This document shows, piece after piece, positions 37,084-45,987 of a stretch of DNA of 64,000 nt. The notes below the pieces were generated by a model. The model ran no database searches, had not been told where the DNA came from, and saw only the letters and a program-made list of their open reading frames with translations. Position 1 is the stretch's first letter; every line of letters starts with the position of its first letter. Source of the stretch: Phenylobacterium sp. (lineage in GTDB: Bacteria; Pseudomonadota; Alphaproteobacteria; Caulobacterales; Caulobacteraceae); the NCBI RefSeq assembly GCF_030681155.1, contig NZ_JAUXXE010000071.1, positions 1 through 64,000 of the forward strand. Reading direction: 5' to 3'. The position numbers and the translations under genes are program-made.

Positions 37084-38393
37084 TAGCGCGGGGCGATCCG
37101 GCCGAGGTTTCGGGTTCCAACCGACAACTCGCGCGCGAGCGGGCGTTTCGCCTGCTCGCGCTTACCGTCACCGCCCTGTTCCTAGCTTTTGCGGCGCTCG
37201 GCGGCGCCTTCGTCTGGTACGATCGCGCCGCCGCCGCCGTTTCTCATACTCATGAAGTCCGCACCGGCATCGACGGCCTCCGCCAGGCCCTGACCGACGC
37301 GGAGTCCGCTCAGCGGGCCTTCATCCTAACCGGCGACAGCCAGTTCGCCGGACGCGTCGAAACCGGTCGCAAGCTCGCTCACCGCCAGATCGACACTCTC
37401 GACCGACTGACCCAGGACAACCCGCTCCAGCAGCGCCGGATTGACGAGCTTCGTCGCCTGATGGCGACACGGCTGAACATCATAGATCAAACCATGGACG
37501 CCCGCCGGCAGGGCACGGTGGGCGCGGCGATCCAGATCATCGCGCGCGGTGAAGGCATGGCGGCCATGGACGGCGTGCGCCGGATCGCCACCGAGCTGGA
37601 ACACGAAGAAGCCAGGCTCGAGGCGGTTCGATCGAGACAGGTCGCCACCGTTCGCGCCGTGCTGATCGCGGCCACGCTGATCTTCGCCGCCCTGTTGGCG
37701 ATGCTGTTCTTCAAGGCCCTCCGCGACATCAGCCTCGACCGGGAAGTCGAGGCCGACACGGCCGAACGCCTACGCGCACTGCTGGCCGACCGGACCCTGC
37801 TCCTCGATGAGGTGAACCACCGGGTGAAGAACTCGCTGCAGCAGATCGCGAGCGTGGTGCGCCTGCAGTCGCGAACTGTCGAACACACCGACGCTCGCGA
37901 GGCGCTCGAAAAGACCCTGGACCGGATCATCGCCGTCGGCCGGGTACACGAACAACTCTACAAGACCGGCGGGGAAATCGGCGCCTTCGACGCGGGCCAC
38001 TACGCCAAGGCGCTGTCCCATGATCTGGTCGAGTCGCTAGGCCGCGACGACATTGTCCTGGAGACGGATATCCAGTCGGCCGTGCTGGATGTGCGCCAGG
38101 CCGTGCCGTTGGCGCTGATCCTCAATGAGTTGATCACCAACGCTTTGAAGTACGGCTGCCCGCCCGACAGGCCGTCCCGCATCAAGGTCACCTTTGGAAC
38201 CGAAGGCGACGACTATCGCTTGTCTGTGTCAGATGATGGCGACGGCCTTCAGGAGGGCTTTACGCCACACGCCAAAAAGAGCTTGGGGATGAGAGCCATC
38301 GAGGCTCTGTCGCGACAACTAGGCGGGCGTTTCGAGATTGAACGACCGGAAGCCGGCGCCGCATTCGCGGTGCTCTTCCCGAGGAGTAAGTAG
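37083..38393 (+). CDS. CHASE3 sensor histidine kinase (HWE/HisKA_2 type); start codon unclear
   Basis: About 436 residues if read from just after typA. The layout is TM1 (LLALTVTALFLAFAALGGAF), a periplasmic CHASE3 domain (DAESAQRAFILTGDSQFAGR), TM2 (AVLIAATLIFAALLAMLFF), a HisKA_2 domain with the phospho-acceptor in LLDEVNHRVKN (about residue 246), and an HATPase domain (LILNELITNALKYG, DDGDGL). The first in-frame ATG is 37461, inside CHASE3. No ATG, GTG or TTG lies in frame between the preceding stop at 36993 and 37461. The best-placed candidate is GTA at 37083, right after AAGGAGG; CTG 37152 is another. The coordinates given are the open frame from 37083. The response regulator follows directly. 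Confidence 0.75.
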   Translation, partial: VARGDPAEVSGSNRQLARERAFRLLALTVTALFLAFAALGGAFVWYDRAAAAVSHTHEVRTGIDGLRQALTDAESAQRAFILTGDSQFAGRVETGRKLAHRQIDTLDRLTQDNPLQQRRIDELRRLMATRLNIIDQTMDARRQGTVGAAIQIIARGEGMAAMDGVRRIATELEHEEARLEAVRSRQVATVRAVLIAATLIFAALLAMLFFKALRDISLDREVEADTAERLRALLADRTLLLDEVNHRVKNSLQQIASVVRLQSRTVEHTDAREALEKTLDRIIAVGRVHEQLYKTGGEIGAFDAGHYAKALSHDLVESLGRDDIVLETDIQSAVLDVRQAVPLALILNELITNALKYGCPPDRPSRIKVTFGTEGDDYRLSVSDDGDGLQEGFTPHAKKSLGMRAIEALSRQLGGRFEIERPEAGAAFAVLFPRSK

Positions 38394-38397
38394 GCCG

Positions 38398-38757
38398 ATG
38401 CGCATTATGGTTGTTGAAGACGACGCACTAATCGCATTGGACATTGTGAGCCTTTTGGAAGACATGGGCCACGAGGTGGTGGCCGAGGCCGCAGACGCCG
38501 TAACGGCCTGGGAGCTGGCCGAGGGTGGCCCTCCGGACCTTGCTCTGGTCGACATTCGCCTGGCCAAGAACACCGATGGCGGCAAGCTTGCTCGCAAGCT
38601 CTACGATCAGCTCGGCGTTCGCTCGCTGTTCGTCTCCGGCTCGATCACCGACGACTTCCGCGTGGCGATGGCCGCGATCAACCCTGTCGGTTTCCTTGGC
38701 AAGCCGCTCACGCGCCACACGCTGGGCGAAGCCCTGCGCAGCGCCACCCACCACTAG
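38398..38757 (+). CDS. Single-domain response regulator
   Basis: A 119-residue receiver domain with no output domain. The acidic pocket is VVEDDALI, the phospho-acceptor Asp is in LALVDIRLAK, the switch serine is in LFVSGS and the lysine is in GFLGKPL. It starts four bases after the kinase stop, with GAGGAG just upstream, so the two form a two-component pair. It is likely a phosphotransfer or protein-binding regulator rather than a DNA-binding one. Confidence 0.9.
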   Translation: MRIMVVEDDALIALDIVSLLEDMGHEVVAEAADAVTAWELAEGGPPDLALVDIRLAKNTDGGKLARKLYDQLGVRSLFVSGSITDDFRVAMAAINPVGFLGKPLTRHTLGEALRSATHH

Positions 38758-38768
38758 GGCGAAACACG

Positions 38769-39845
38769 CTACCTGCGTCGCGTGTCGATGCTGACCACCG
38801 CCGACATCCCCGGCCGTAGCCGTGCCGCCGCCTCTTGGTCCGGATCGATCGCGATACGGACCGGCAACCGCTGAACCACCTTGGTGAAGTTGCCGGTCGC
38901 ATTGTCGGCCTTGATGATCGAAAATTCCGATCCGGTCGCCGGCCCAATGCGTTCCACCCGCCCAGACAAGGTCACGCCCGGTAGAGCATCGACGCGGATT
39001 CGTACCGGCTCGCCCACCCCGACGTCGGCCACCTGGGTCTCCTTGAAATTGGCCGTGATCCAGACTGTTTCGGGAACCAAGCCCATCAATTGCGTGCCGG
39101 GCGTGACGTACTGGCCAACCTTGACCCCGACCTCCCCCACCTGACCGGCGATCGGCGCGGTGATCTTAGTGTTCTGCAGGTCGATCTCGGCCAGCTTGAC
39201 CGCCGCCTGCGCCCTGGCGACCGCCGCTTCCAGAGCCGCACGGCTGACATCGACCGAGGTCAGGTCCTCTCGCGCAACGCGCGCCTGGGCGTCGGCCTGG
39301 GCGACGCCGGCCTCGGCCTGCTGCACCGCCAGCCGCAGCCGGTCGAGCTCGGTCGGGGCGAGCCACCCTTGGTCAACCAGCGGCCGCGCCCGATTGTAGT
39401 CGGCCTTGGCCTTGGCCAGGGCCGCCCTGGCGCTGGCGCCTTCGCTGCCGACCAGGCTGATATTGGCCTCGCCCCGGCGGCGCTGCTGATCCCAATTGGC
39501 GAGGTTGGCCTTTTCCGACGCCAAGCCGGCGCGGGCCTGTTCCAACTTTTCGCGATAGTTCCCGTCATCGATCACCACCAGGGTCTGGCCCTTGGCGACC
39601 TGCATGAAATCCTTGACCAGCACCTGGGTTACATAGCCGTCCAGCTTGGGACTGATCAGGGTGACATTGCCCCGAACATAGGCGTTGTCAGTGCTCTGGA
39701 TCCCCGTGTCGAAGGGCGGCAGCCGCCAGGCGAACAACACCAGCAACACACCGCCGATCGCCGCGGCCACGATCGGAATGGCGGCGCGTGACCAGGGTCT
39801 GCGCACGGGCGCCGGGGCGGTTTCAGGCGTGTCGCTCAAGATCAA
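38769..39845 (-). CDS. HlyD/EmrA-type secretion adaptor
   Basis: A 358-residue membrane fusion protein with one N-terminal TM (AAIPIVAAAIGGVLLVLFAW). The lipoyl halves STDNAYVRGNVTLISPKLDGYV and ITAPIAGQVGEVGVKVGQYV flank a long alpha-hairpin rich in Ala, Arg and Gln. It connects an MFS pump to an outer-membrane channel. It starts at TTG; 39845 overlaps the pump stop (TTGA), and TTG 39839 is also possible. It is translated with the DHA2 pump upstream; no outer-membrane gene is adjacent. Confidence 0.88.
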   Translation of the reverse strand: MILSDTPETAPAPVRRPWSRAAIPIVAAAIGGVLLVLFAWRLPPFDTGIQSTDNAYVRGNVTLISPKLDGYVTQVLVKDFMQVAKGQTLVVIDDGNYREKLEQARAGLASEKANLANWDQQRRRGEANISLVGSEGASARAALAKAKADYNRARPLVDQGWLAPTELDRLRLAVQQAEAGVAQADAQARVAREDLTSVDVSRAALEAAVARAQAAVKLAEIDLQNTKITAPIAGQVGEVGVKVGQYVTPGTQLMGLVPETVWITANFKETQVADVGVGEPVRIRVDALPGVTLSGRVERIGPATGSEFSIIKADNATGNFTKVVQRLPVRIAIDPDQEAAARLRPGMSAVVSIDTRRR

Positions 39846-41431
39846 ACAGCCTTTGCTGGAATGAGGGCGTTGGCGCGACGCGTGCGCGCGTCCTCGCGTA
39901 GACGCACCGCCAGGAGGTAGAAGAACACCAATAGCGACAACACCGCGATCACCCGGAATACGTCGCCATAGGCCAAGGCCGTGGCTTCGCGGGTTACGAC
40001 TTGAGCCAGCAGCGCGACGCCTTCGGCCTGGCGGATCGCCGCGTCGCTCACCGTCCCCGCATAGACCCCGGCATACTGCTGAAGCCTGGCGACGACCTGG
40101 GGGTCGGCCAGGGTCAGATGCTCGACGATCTGGCTGGTGTAGGCCCGCTGGCGAATGGTCAGCAGCGTGCCGAGGAAAGCCGAGCCGGCCAACGCGCCCA
40201 GGCTCTGGCCGGCGCCGAAGATCACCGCGAAACTGACGATGAACTCCTGCCCCTGGCGCATGGCGCGGGAAAAGCCCGCCAACATCGCGGCGGGCAGGAA
40301 CAGCGCGCTCGCAAAGGCGATCAGTCCCTGGCTGACATACATCTGCTCGGGCCGGGTCAGACTGGTCAGTCGGCTGTCGGACCATGCCGCCGCCGCGATC
40401 AGCAGCAGGGCGATCAGGGCCGGAGTGGAGACCCGGGCCGGATTGATCGTCACCGCCACCCCGATCACCCCGGCTAGAGTCGCCCAGCACATCACCCAGG
40501 ACAGCCCTCGCATCTGGTCGTTGTTGACGCCCATCGCCTGGAGGAAGCCCAACGCCCCGACCCCCTGCTCCGACAGCACGATCCGGAACAGCAGGATGAT
40601 CACCGCCAGACGCAGCATGTCGGAGGTGGTCAGCCATCGGACGTGCAGCAACGGCTTCTCGCGGTGCAACTCCAGCAGGACCGAGGCCGACAGCAGGATG
40701 ATCGCCGCCACCAGAGACCAGCCCAGCCAGGGTGCATTGAACCACCAGACGAAGCGCCCCTGGGACAGCACGGCGCACAGCAGCGCCACGCCGGGCGCGA
40801 ACAGCGCGAAGGTCAGGAAATCGCGGGCCTGGAACATCTTCACCCGGGGGATGGGCGGCAGCGGCATGAGGTTCACCGCCGCCAGACAGAGCAGGCTGAG
40901 CCCGATCTCCAGCAGGTAAAGACCGTGCCACTGGCCGATCTGCAGCAGGTCGGACGAGACCAGTCGCGATAGCGGCGCAGCCAGTTGGCTCCACCCGACC
41001 CCGAGCGCTATGCCCATGGGCCGCTTGGCCTCCGGCACGGCGTTGATCATGTAGAGCAGGGCAAGCGTACTGAGCGCCGTCGCCGCCACGCCCGCCGCCG
41101 CGCGCACCGCAATGGCCGAGCGCAGGTCGTCGGTGAACAGGTGCGCTAGAGCCACGACGATGAACAGCCCAAGGCCGATGTCGGCGAACAGCCGCAGCCC
41201 GTACTGGAACCGGAACTTGATCGCCAGCAGGGCGATCGTCGCATTGGTGGCTGTATAGGCGGTCGCCAGCCACGCCGCCTCGTTGGAATAGGCGCCCAAC
41301 GAACCCTGAATCCAGGGCAGGTTGTTATTGATGAGGTTGAAGCCCAAGCCCTGGGTCAATCCCAGCAGGATCGAGACCGCTCCGTAGGCGAAGTAGCGCG
41401 CTCTGGATGGCTGCAACGCCACGCCCGCCAT
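39842..41431 (-). CDS. MFS transporter, DHA2/EmrB-like
   Basis: A 529-residue polytopic protein with about 14 predicted TM segments, the DHA2 drug:proton antiporter architecture. TM1 carries LLGLTQGLGFNLINNNLPWIQGSLG, and an Arg sits in the expected region (RAAAGVAATALSTLALLYM). Conserved positions in motif A are weak, as in the FUSC/EmrB subgroup. It is co-transcribed with the EmrA-type adaptor. The substrate is unknown. Confidence 0.88.
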   Translation of the reverse strand: MAGVALQPSRARYFAYGAVSILLGLTQGLGFNLINNNLPWIQGSLGAYSNEAAWLATAYTATNATIALLAIKFRFQYGLRLFADIGLGLFIVVALAHLFTDDLRSAIAVRAAAGVAATALSTLALLYMINAVPEAKRPMGIALGVGWSQLAAPLSRLVSSDLLQIGQWHGLYLLEIGLSLLCLAAVNLMPLPPIPRVKMFQARDFLTFALFAPGVALLCAVLSQGRFVWWFNAPWLGWSLVAAIILLSASVLLELHREKPLLHVRWLTTSDMLRLAVIILLFRIVLSEQGVGALGFLQAMGVNNDQMRGLSWVMCWATLAGVIGVAVTINPARVSTPALIALLLIAAAAWSDSRLTSLTRPEQMYVSQGLIAFASALFLPAAMLAGFSRAMRQGQEFIVSFAVIFGAGQSLGALAGSAFLGTLLTIRQRAYTSQIVEHLTLADPQVVARLQQYAGVYAGTVSDAAIRQAEGVALLAQVVTREATALAYGDVFRVIAVLSLLVFFYLLAVRLREDARTRRANALIPAKAV

Positions 41432-41466
41432 CTGCCTACCGCCTCCTGCCCACCGGAGCGTCCAAG

Positions 41467-41928
41467 CTAGACCGGGCGCTCCATCCAGACATCACAACGC
41501 GCATAATCGCTCGGCGGTCGCATGGCCGGGTCGAGATCGACAAATCCCATGGCGCGATAGAGGCCGAGCGCGGGGGCGAGGCTGGAATTGGTCTCGAGGT
41601 AGAGCCGCGGCGCGCCATCGGCCCGCGCCTTGTCGATGCAGGCCTGCATCAGCAGCCGGCCCAGGCCCGTCCCCCGCGCGGCCTCGGTCACGGTCATCTT
41701 TGCGACCTCATAGCCGCCGTCGGCCATAGCGATCAGGGCCACGCAGCCAATGACCTCGCCATCGCGCTCAGCCATGAAGATGTGGCCGCCGCGATCCAGG
41801 ATCTTGCCCTTAGGATCGTCCAGCACGGCGCGATCTTTCGCCTCGATGGCGAAGTGCTTCGATATCCAAGCCTCGTTCAGGGACCGCCAAGCCTGAGCGT
41901 GACGGGGTTCGAAAGCTATGATCCGCAT
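41467..41928 (-). CDS. GNAT family N-acetyltransferase (small)
   Basis: A 153-residue single-domain acetyltransferase. The acetyl-CoA motif is KMTVTEAARGTGLGRLLMQA at about residues 77-96, followed by LYLETNSSLAPALGLYRAMGF, a strong GNAT pattern. The acceptor is unknown. It is divergent from the aminotransferase gene, with a 40-base gap that must hold both promoters. It is 35 bases upstream of the MFS gene on the same strand. Confidence 0.87.
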   Translation of the reverse strand: MRIIAFEPRHAQAWRSLNEAWISKHFAIEAKDRAVLDDPKGKILDRGGHIFMAERDGEVIGCVALIAMADGGYEVAKMTVTEAARGTGLGRLLMQACIDKARADGAPRLYLETNSSLAPALGLYRAMGFVDLDPAMRPPSDYARCDVWMERPV

Positions 41929-41968
41929 AGGCGAAATATCCCGCGCCCCGCTATGCTAGGCAACCATC

Positions 41969-43135
41969 ATGGCCAATCCGATCTTCGCAAACCTGCCCAC
42001 CACCGTGTTCGAGGAAATGTCGGGCCTGGCCCGCGAACACGGGGCCATCAATCTGGGCCAAGGCTTCCCGGACGACCCCGGCCCCAAGGCGATCCGGACC
42101 AAGGCCGCCGACGTGGTGATGAACGGCTACAACCAGTATCCGCCGATGGCCGGCCTGCCGGAGTTGCGTCAAGCCGTCGCCGGTCACTACGCCAGGACGC
42201 AAGGGCTCGACCTCGATTGGACGAGCGAGGTGACCATTACCTCGGGCGCCACCGAAGCGCTGGCCGCGGCGTTCTTCGGCCTGATCCAGCCCGGCGACGA
42301 GGTGGTGGTCTTCCAGCCGCTCTACGACGCCTATCTGCCGCTGATCCGTCGCGCCGGCGGCGTGCCCAGGCTGGTGAAGCTGTCCCCGCCCAACTGGCGG
42401 TTCGACCGCGCCATGCTTGAGGCGGCGTTCACGCCGGCGACGCGCTTTGTGGTGCTGAACAATCCGATCAATCCGGCCGGAGCGGTGTTGCCCGACGCCG
42501 ACCTGGCCCTGCTGGCTGAATTCTGCGTGCGTCATGACGCCATCGCCATCTGCGACGAGGTCTGGGAGCAAGTTGTGTTCGACGGCGCCGTCCACCGCCC
42601 ACTAATGGCCTACCCCGGCATGCGCGAGCGGACGGTGAAGATCGGTTCGGCCGGCAAGATGTTCGGCCTGACCGGCTGGAAGGTCGGCTTCCTCTGCGCC
42701 GCGCCCGTCCTGACCCATGTGCTGTCGCGCACCCACCAATTCCTGACCTTCACCACCCCGCCGAACCTGCAGGCGGCGGTGGCGTTCGGCCTGGAAAATA
42801 GCGGCGACTGGTTCGAGGCGATGCCCAAGGCGTTGCAGCGCTCACGCGACCGGTTGGCCGCGGGCCTGCAGCGCGAAGGCTTCGCGGTCCTGCCGAGCCA
42901 AGGCACCTATTTCCTCAATGTGGATCTTGCCGCCTCAGGCGTCACCGAAGACGATCGGGCCTTCGCTCTGCGCGCGGTTCGGGAAGCTGGCGTCGCGAGC
43001 ATTCCAGTCTCGGCCCTCTACGAGGAAGACCACGTCACGACGATCCTGCGGCTTTGCCTGGCCAAGAAGGACGAGACGCTCGACGCCGGCGTCGAGCGCC
43101 TAGCCAAGGCGCGGGACCTGTCGCGGAAGGGTTAA
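41969..43135 (+). CDS. Class I/II aminotransferase
   Basis: A 388-residue PLP enzyme of fold type I. The PLP lysine is in GSAGKMFGLTGWKVGF, and VVLNNPINPAGAV and ICDEVWEQVVFD supply the other PLP contacts. The start NLPTTVFEEMSGLAREHGAINLGQGFPDD is typical of the methionine/kynurenine aminotransferase group (YbdL-like). It probably transfers amino groups between methionine or aromatic amino acids and 2-oxo acids. The exact substrate is not determined. Confidence 0.88.
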   Translation: MANPIFANLPTTVFEEMSGLAREHGAINLGQGFPDDPGPKAIRTKAADVVMNGYNQYPPMAGLPELRQAVAGHYARTQGLDLDWTSEVTITSGATEALAAAFFGLIQPGDEVVVFQPLYDAYLPLIRRAGGVPRLVKLSPPNWRFDRAMLEAAFTPATRFVVLNNPINPAGAVLPDADLALLAEFCVRHDAIAICDEVWEQVVFDGAVHRPLMAYPGMRERTVKIGSAGKMFGLTGWKVGFLCAAPVLTHVLSRTHQFLTFTTPPNLQAAVAFGLENSGDWFEAMPKALQRSRDRLAAGLQREGFAVLPSQGTYFLNVDLAASGVTEDDRAFALRAVREAGVASIPVSALYEEDHVTTILRLCLAKKDETLDAGVERLAKARDLSRKG

Positions 43136-43191
43136 GCGCTGTCCTTCTCATTGAGGCCCCGCGCATGTGAGTCTGAATCGATATCTATCTC

Positions 43192-43320
43192 TCCTCCCCC
43201 ATTAATGGGGGAGGGGGACCGGCGCAGCCGGTGGAGGGGGCGAGACTGGGCTCAGCGCTTGCGGCTTGCCCCCTCCACCACCCTACGGGCGGCGCCCCTC
43301 CCCCGCTTCGCAGGGGAGGA
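43192..43320. repeat. Mirror-symmetric composite intergenic repeat
   Basis: The outer arms TCCTCCCC (43192-43199) and GGGGAGGA (43313-43320) are complementary. Inside them a perfect 20-base palindrome is at 43194-43213, followed by an ACCGG-CGCAG-CCGGT hairpin. A perfect 11-base central stem GTGGAGGGGGC (43231-43241) pairs with GCCCCCTCCAC (43268-43278). CCC-TAC-GGG and a final CTCCCC..GGGGAG hairpin complete the mirror arrangement. This G/C-rich repeat type is common between genes in Caulobacterales and sphingomonads. No gene is encoded here. Confidence 0.75.
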
Positions 43321-43338
43321 AACACGCCTCTCAGTCGA

Positions 43339-44103
43339 TCAGCAGGTCGAGCCGCCATCGACGACGATGGCCTGGCCGGTCATCCACGAGCCGGCCTTGG
43401 AGGCTAGGAACACCGCCGCGCCGGCGATGTCGTCCGGCTCGCCCAGGCGACGCAGCGGGGTATTGGCGCTGGAACGCTTCTCGGCTTCCGGAGTGTCCCA
43501 CAGCGCCTTGGCGAAGTCGGTCTTCACCAGACCCGGCGCGATGCAGTTGACGCGGATGTTGTCGGGGCCAAGCTCGACCGCCAAGTTGCGGGCCAGCTGG
43601 AAGTCGGCCGCCTTGGAGATGTTGTAGGCGCCGATCCCAGTTGATCCGCGCAGGCCCCCAATCGACGATATGATGATCACCGACCCTTCGCGACGCTCGC
43701 GCATCTGGGGCGCGGCCATCTGGATCAGCCAGTTGTTGGCGATGATGTTGTTGTCGAGAATCTTGCGGAACTGATCGTCGTTGATCTGCGACATCGGGCC
43801 GAAGAACGGGTTGGTCGCAGCGTTGCAGACCACGATGTCGATCTTGCCGAACGCCTTGACGGTTTCGTCGACCAGACGCTGCAGGTCTTCCTTCGACGAG
43901 ATGCTGGCCGGGATGGCGATGGCCGCACCGGGGTGCTTGGCGTTGATCTCGGCGGCGACCTCATCGCACGGGCCGGCCTTGCGGGACGAGATGACGACCT
44001 TGGCGCCGTGTTCGGCCATGCGCTGGGCGATGGCCTTGCCGATCCCGCGCGAGGATCCGGTGATGACAGCGACCTTACCGGCCAGATCGAACAACTCGCC
44101 CAT
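43339..44103 (-). CDS. SDR family oxidoreductase
   Basis: A 254-residue short-chain dehydrogenase. The cofactor motif is TGSSRGIGKA at about residues 14-23, NAAT follows at about 90, and the catalytic Ser/Tyr/Lys are in ISSIGG, AYNISKAAD. The start at 44103 is favoured by GAGGGA upstream and the typical MGELFDLAGKVAVITG opening. The closing TGQAIVVDGG is normal. It is similar to a number of alcohol and 3-ketoacyl reductases; the substrate is not determined. It is divergent from the epoxide-hydrolase-like gene. Confidence 0.88.
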   Translation of the reverse strand: MGELFDLAGKVAVITGSSRGIGKAIAQRMAEHGAKVVISSRKAGPCDEVAAEINAKHPGAAIAIPASISSKEDLQRLVDETVKAFGKIDIVVCNAATNPFFGPMSQINDDQFRKILDNNIIANNWLIQMAAPQMRERREGSVIIISSIGGLRGSTGIGAYNISKAADFQLARNLAVELGPDNIRVNCIAPGLVKTDFAKALWDTPEAEKRSSANTPLRRLGEPDDIAGAAVFLASKAGSWMTGQAIVVDGGSTC

Positions 44104-44195
44104 GGCGTTCCCTCTAAACACGTGTTTGATTTTGTGTGTCGCCATTTGCCGCACAGGGCGACGTTGGGTCAAGCTTGGCCTCTGGAGAGCCCGCA

Positions 44196-45161
44196 ATGCC
44201 GAATTTCCAAACCATCGACCTGCCAGATGTCAGCCTGCGGGCGGCGATTGAAGGGCAAGGCCCGCTGGTGGTCATGGTCCACGGCTTTCCGGAGAGTTGG
44301 TATAGCTGGCGTCACCAGATGGGTCCGGTGGCGCAGGCCGGCTTCAAGGTCTGCGCTCTCGACGTGCGCGGCTATGGCGGCTCCTCGCGGCCCGAGGCGA
44401 TCGAAGCCTATGACATGGAGCACATGGTCGCCGACGTGGCCGGCGTCATCGAAACGCTGAGCCCGGACGCCCCTGCCGTTCTGGTCGGCCACGACTGGGG
44501 CGCGCCGATCGTCTGGAACACCGCCCTGATCCGCCCCGACCGCGTGCGTGCGGTCGCCGGCCTATCGGTGCCCTATACGGGCGTCCCCAAGCGCCCGTTC
44601 ACCGATCTGATCGAGAACGTCTTCACCAGCCGCGGCAAGTTCTTCTACCAGGCCTGGTTCCAGAACGTCGGGCCGGCCGAGGCCGAGCTGGAGGCCGATC
44701 CGCGCGCCTCGCTGCGCAAATTCTACTACGCCATCAGCGGCGATGCGCCGGACGGAACCTGGCCGAACGACAAGCCCCATGGCGCAACCCTGCTGGAAGG
44801 CCTGGTCGATCCCGATCCCTTCCCCGCCTGGCTGACCGACTCCGACCTCGACTACTACGCGGCCGAGTTCGAGCGCTCCGGCTTCCCCGGCCCGCTGAAC
44901 CGCTATCGCAACCACCAACGGGACTTCGAGTATCTCTCGCAGTTCGAAGGCCGGAAGATCGAGCAGCCGTCGCTGTTCATCGGCGGCGAGCGCGACCTGG
45001 TGCTGAGCATGCTGGGCCGCGGCGATCTGGTGGAAATCATGGGCGCGGAGATGACCGACCTGCGCGGCGCCGACATCCTTCCCGGCTGCGGCCACTGGAC
45101 CCAGCAGGAGCGCCCAGAAGAGGTCAACGCCCGGCTATTGCCCTGGCTGGCCTCGCTCTAG
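44196..45161 (+). CDS. Alpha/beta hydrolase, epoxide hydrolase-like
   Basis: A 321-residue soluble hydrolase. The oxyanion motif is HGFPESWYSWRHQ, the nucleophile Asp is in LVGHDWGAP, and the catalytic His is in GCGHWTQQE. A helical lid with tyrosines (FFYQAWFQNVGPAEAEL) lies between. This pattern fits soluble epoxide hydrolases; haloalkane dehalogenases also use an Asp but differ around the HGFPESW site. It may detoxify epoxides. It is divergent from the SDR gene, which may act on related substrates. Confidence 0.85.
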   Translation: MPNFQTIDLPDVSLRAAIEGQGPLVVMVHGFPESWYSWRHQMGPVAQAGFKVCALDVRGYGGSSRPEAIEAYDMEHMVADVAGVIETLSPDAPAVLVGHDWGAPIVWNTALIRPDRVRAVAGLSVPYTGVPKRPFTDLIENVFTSRGKFFYQAWFQNVGPAEAELEADPRASLRKFYYAISGDAPDGTWPNDKPHGATLLEGLVDPDPFPAWLTDSDLDYYAAEFERSGFPGPLNRYRNHQRDFEYLSQFEGRKIEQPSLFIGGERDLVLSMLGRGDLVEIMGAEMTDLRGADILPGCGHWTQQERPEEVNARLLPWLASL

Positions 45162-45163
45162 CC

Positions 45164-45901
45164 TCAGCGGCACGTGCGGTAGCGACCGAAGTCCAGGTGC
45201 AGATGGTCGCGGTGGGCGGCGTTGTAGTCAGGGCTGAGCGTCGCGCGAAACCAGTCGCACGCGCCGTCCCGCGCCGCGCGCAAGAATTGCCCACGCTCGT
45301 CCTCACGCGCGAAATCCCCCAGCACGGTCAGGCGCCGGCCGTCCGCAGTCCGAAAGCCGGCGACATCCAGAGCGTTGGCGAAGGCATGCTCACTGCGGCG
45401 GCCCTCCGCCTGATTGTAGATGTTGCGGCACGCATAGGTCCCCAGGTGATCGACCTGGGTCACTGGCTGGCCCAGGAGCCGGCGCGCGGCCGGCTGCAAT
45501 CGGTGCCGATCCCAAAAGGCGTAGCTCAGGGCCTGCGGGCAGGTCATCGCCGGAGCCGCCGGCGACAAGCGGGTCACCCCGCCTGTCAGCCGCACGGCGT
45601 TGAGTTGCGCGCAAGAGCCGTCGACCTGCTCGGCCACTTCGGCGAAGCGCACGCCCCCTTCGCGCAGGATGGCCCGACACAGCCGGCGATCCTGCGCGGC
45701 GGTCGAGAACTTGGCCGCCGTCGCCAAGCCCGGCGGGTCCTCCAGCCTTAGCGGCTTCCAGGGCAGATCCTGCGGCGGGGCGGCGGCGTCGATCCACCAA
45801 AGCGTCGCAATCGCGACGAGCGCGACGTCCAGCAGGGTGGTCCAGACTGCGCCCAGCCAGACGTTTTGCGGAGAGGAAACGGGAACCTTGGCCACGCGCA
45901 C
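45164..45901 (-). CDS. Extensin-like family protein with LAS-type metal site
   Basis: A 245-residue protein that opens with a TM segment (AVWTTLLDVALVAIATLWWI), so it is anchored in or exported across the inner membrane. The C-terminal extensin-like domain (CPQALSYAFWDRH, GTYACRNIYNQ) contains SEHAFANALDVAGF and HRDHLHLD, matching the metal-binding motifs of LAS peptidases. It therefore may cut peptidoglycan, although family function is poorly known. It starts at GTG 45901. It is convergent with the hydrolase upstream, with a two-base gap. Confidence 0.82.
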   Translation of the reverse strand: MRVAKVPVSSPQNVWLGAVWTTLLDVALVAIATLWWIDAAAPPQDLPWKPLRLEDPPGLATAAKFSTAAQDRRLCRAILREGGVRFAEVAEQVDGSCAQLNAVRLTGGVTRLSPAAPAMTCPQALSYAFWDRHRLQPAARRLLGQPVTQVDHLGTYACRNIYNQAEGRRSEHAFANALDVAGFRTADGRRLTVLGDFAREDERGQFLRAARDGACDWFRATLSPDYNAAHRDHLHLDFGRYRTCR

Positions 45902-45949
45902 CGAACGGTCAGACGCCCCTTCGGTTCAGTGGGCTTTTCTTACCGTTCG
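45902..45949. repeat. Inverted repeat in the divergent extensin-like / M20 promoter region
   Basis: CGAACGGT at 45902-45909 and ACCGTTCG at 45942-45949, 32 bases apart, between two divergent genes. The spacing is about three helical turns, which would suit a dimeric or looping regulator. It could also be coincidence. Confidence 0.35.
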
Positions 45950-45987
45950 TCATCGACCTATGGTCGCCGCGGGTTGGGGAGCGAAAC

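Noticed and set aside
38769..41273. A single 834-codon minus-strand frame covering the adaptor and most of the MFS gene
   Set aside because: Only its C-terminal part is a real protein (the HlyD adaptor from about 39845). The rest runs out of frame through the MFS gene and is Arg/Pro/Gly-rich without domains.
43192..43320. CRISPR-like array
   Set aside because: The repeats are inverted arms of one element, with no regular direct repeats or spacers, and no cas gene is present.
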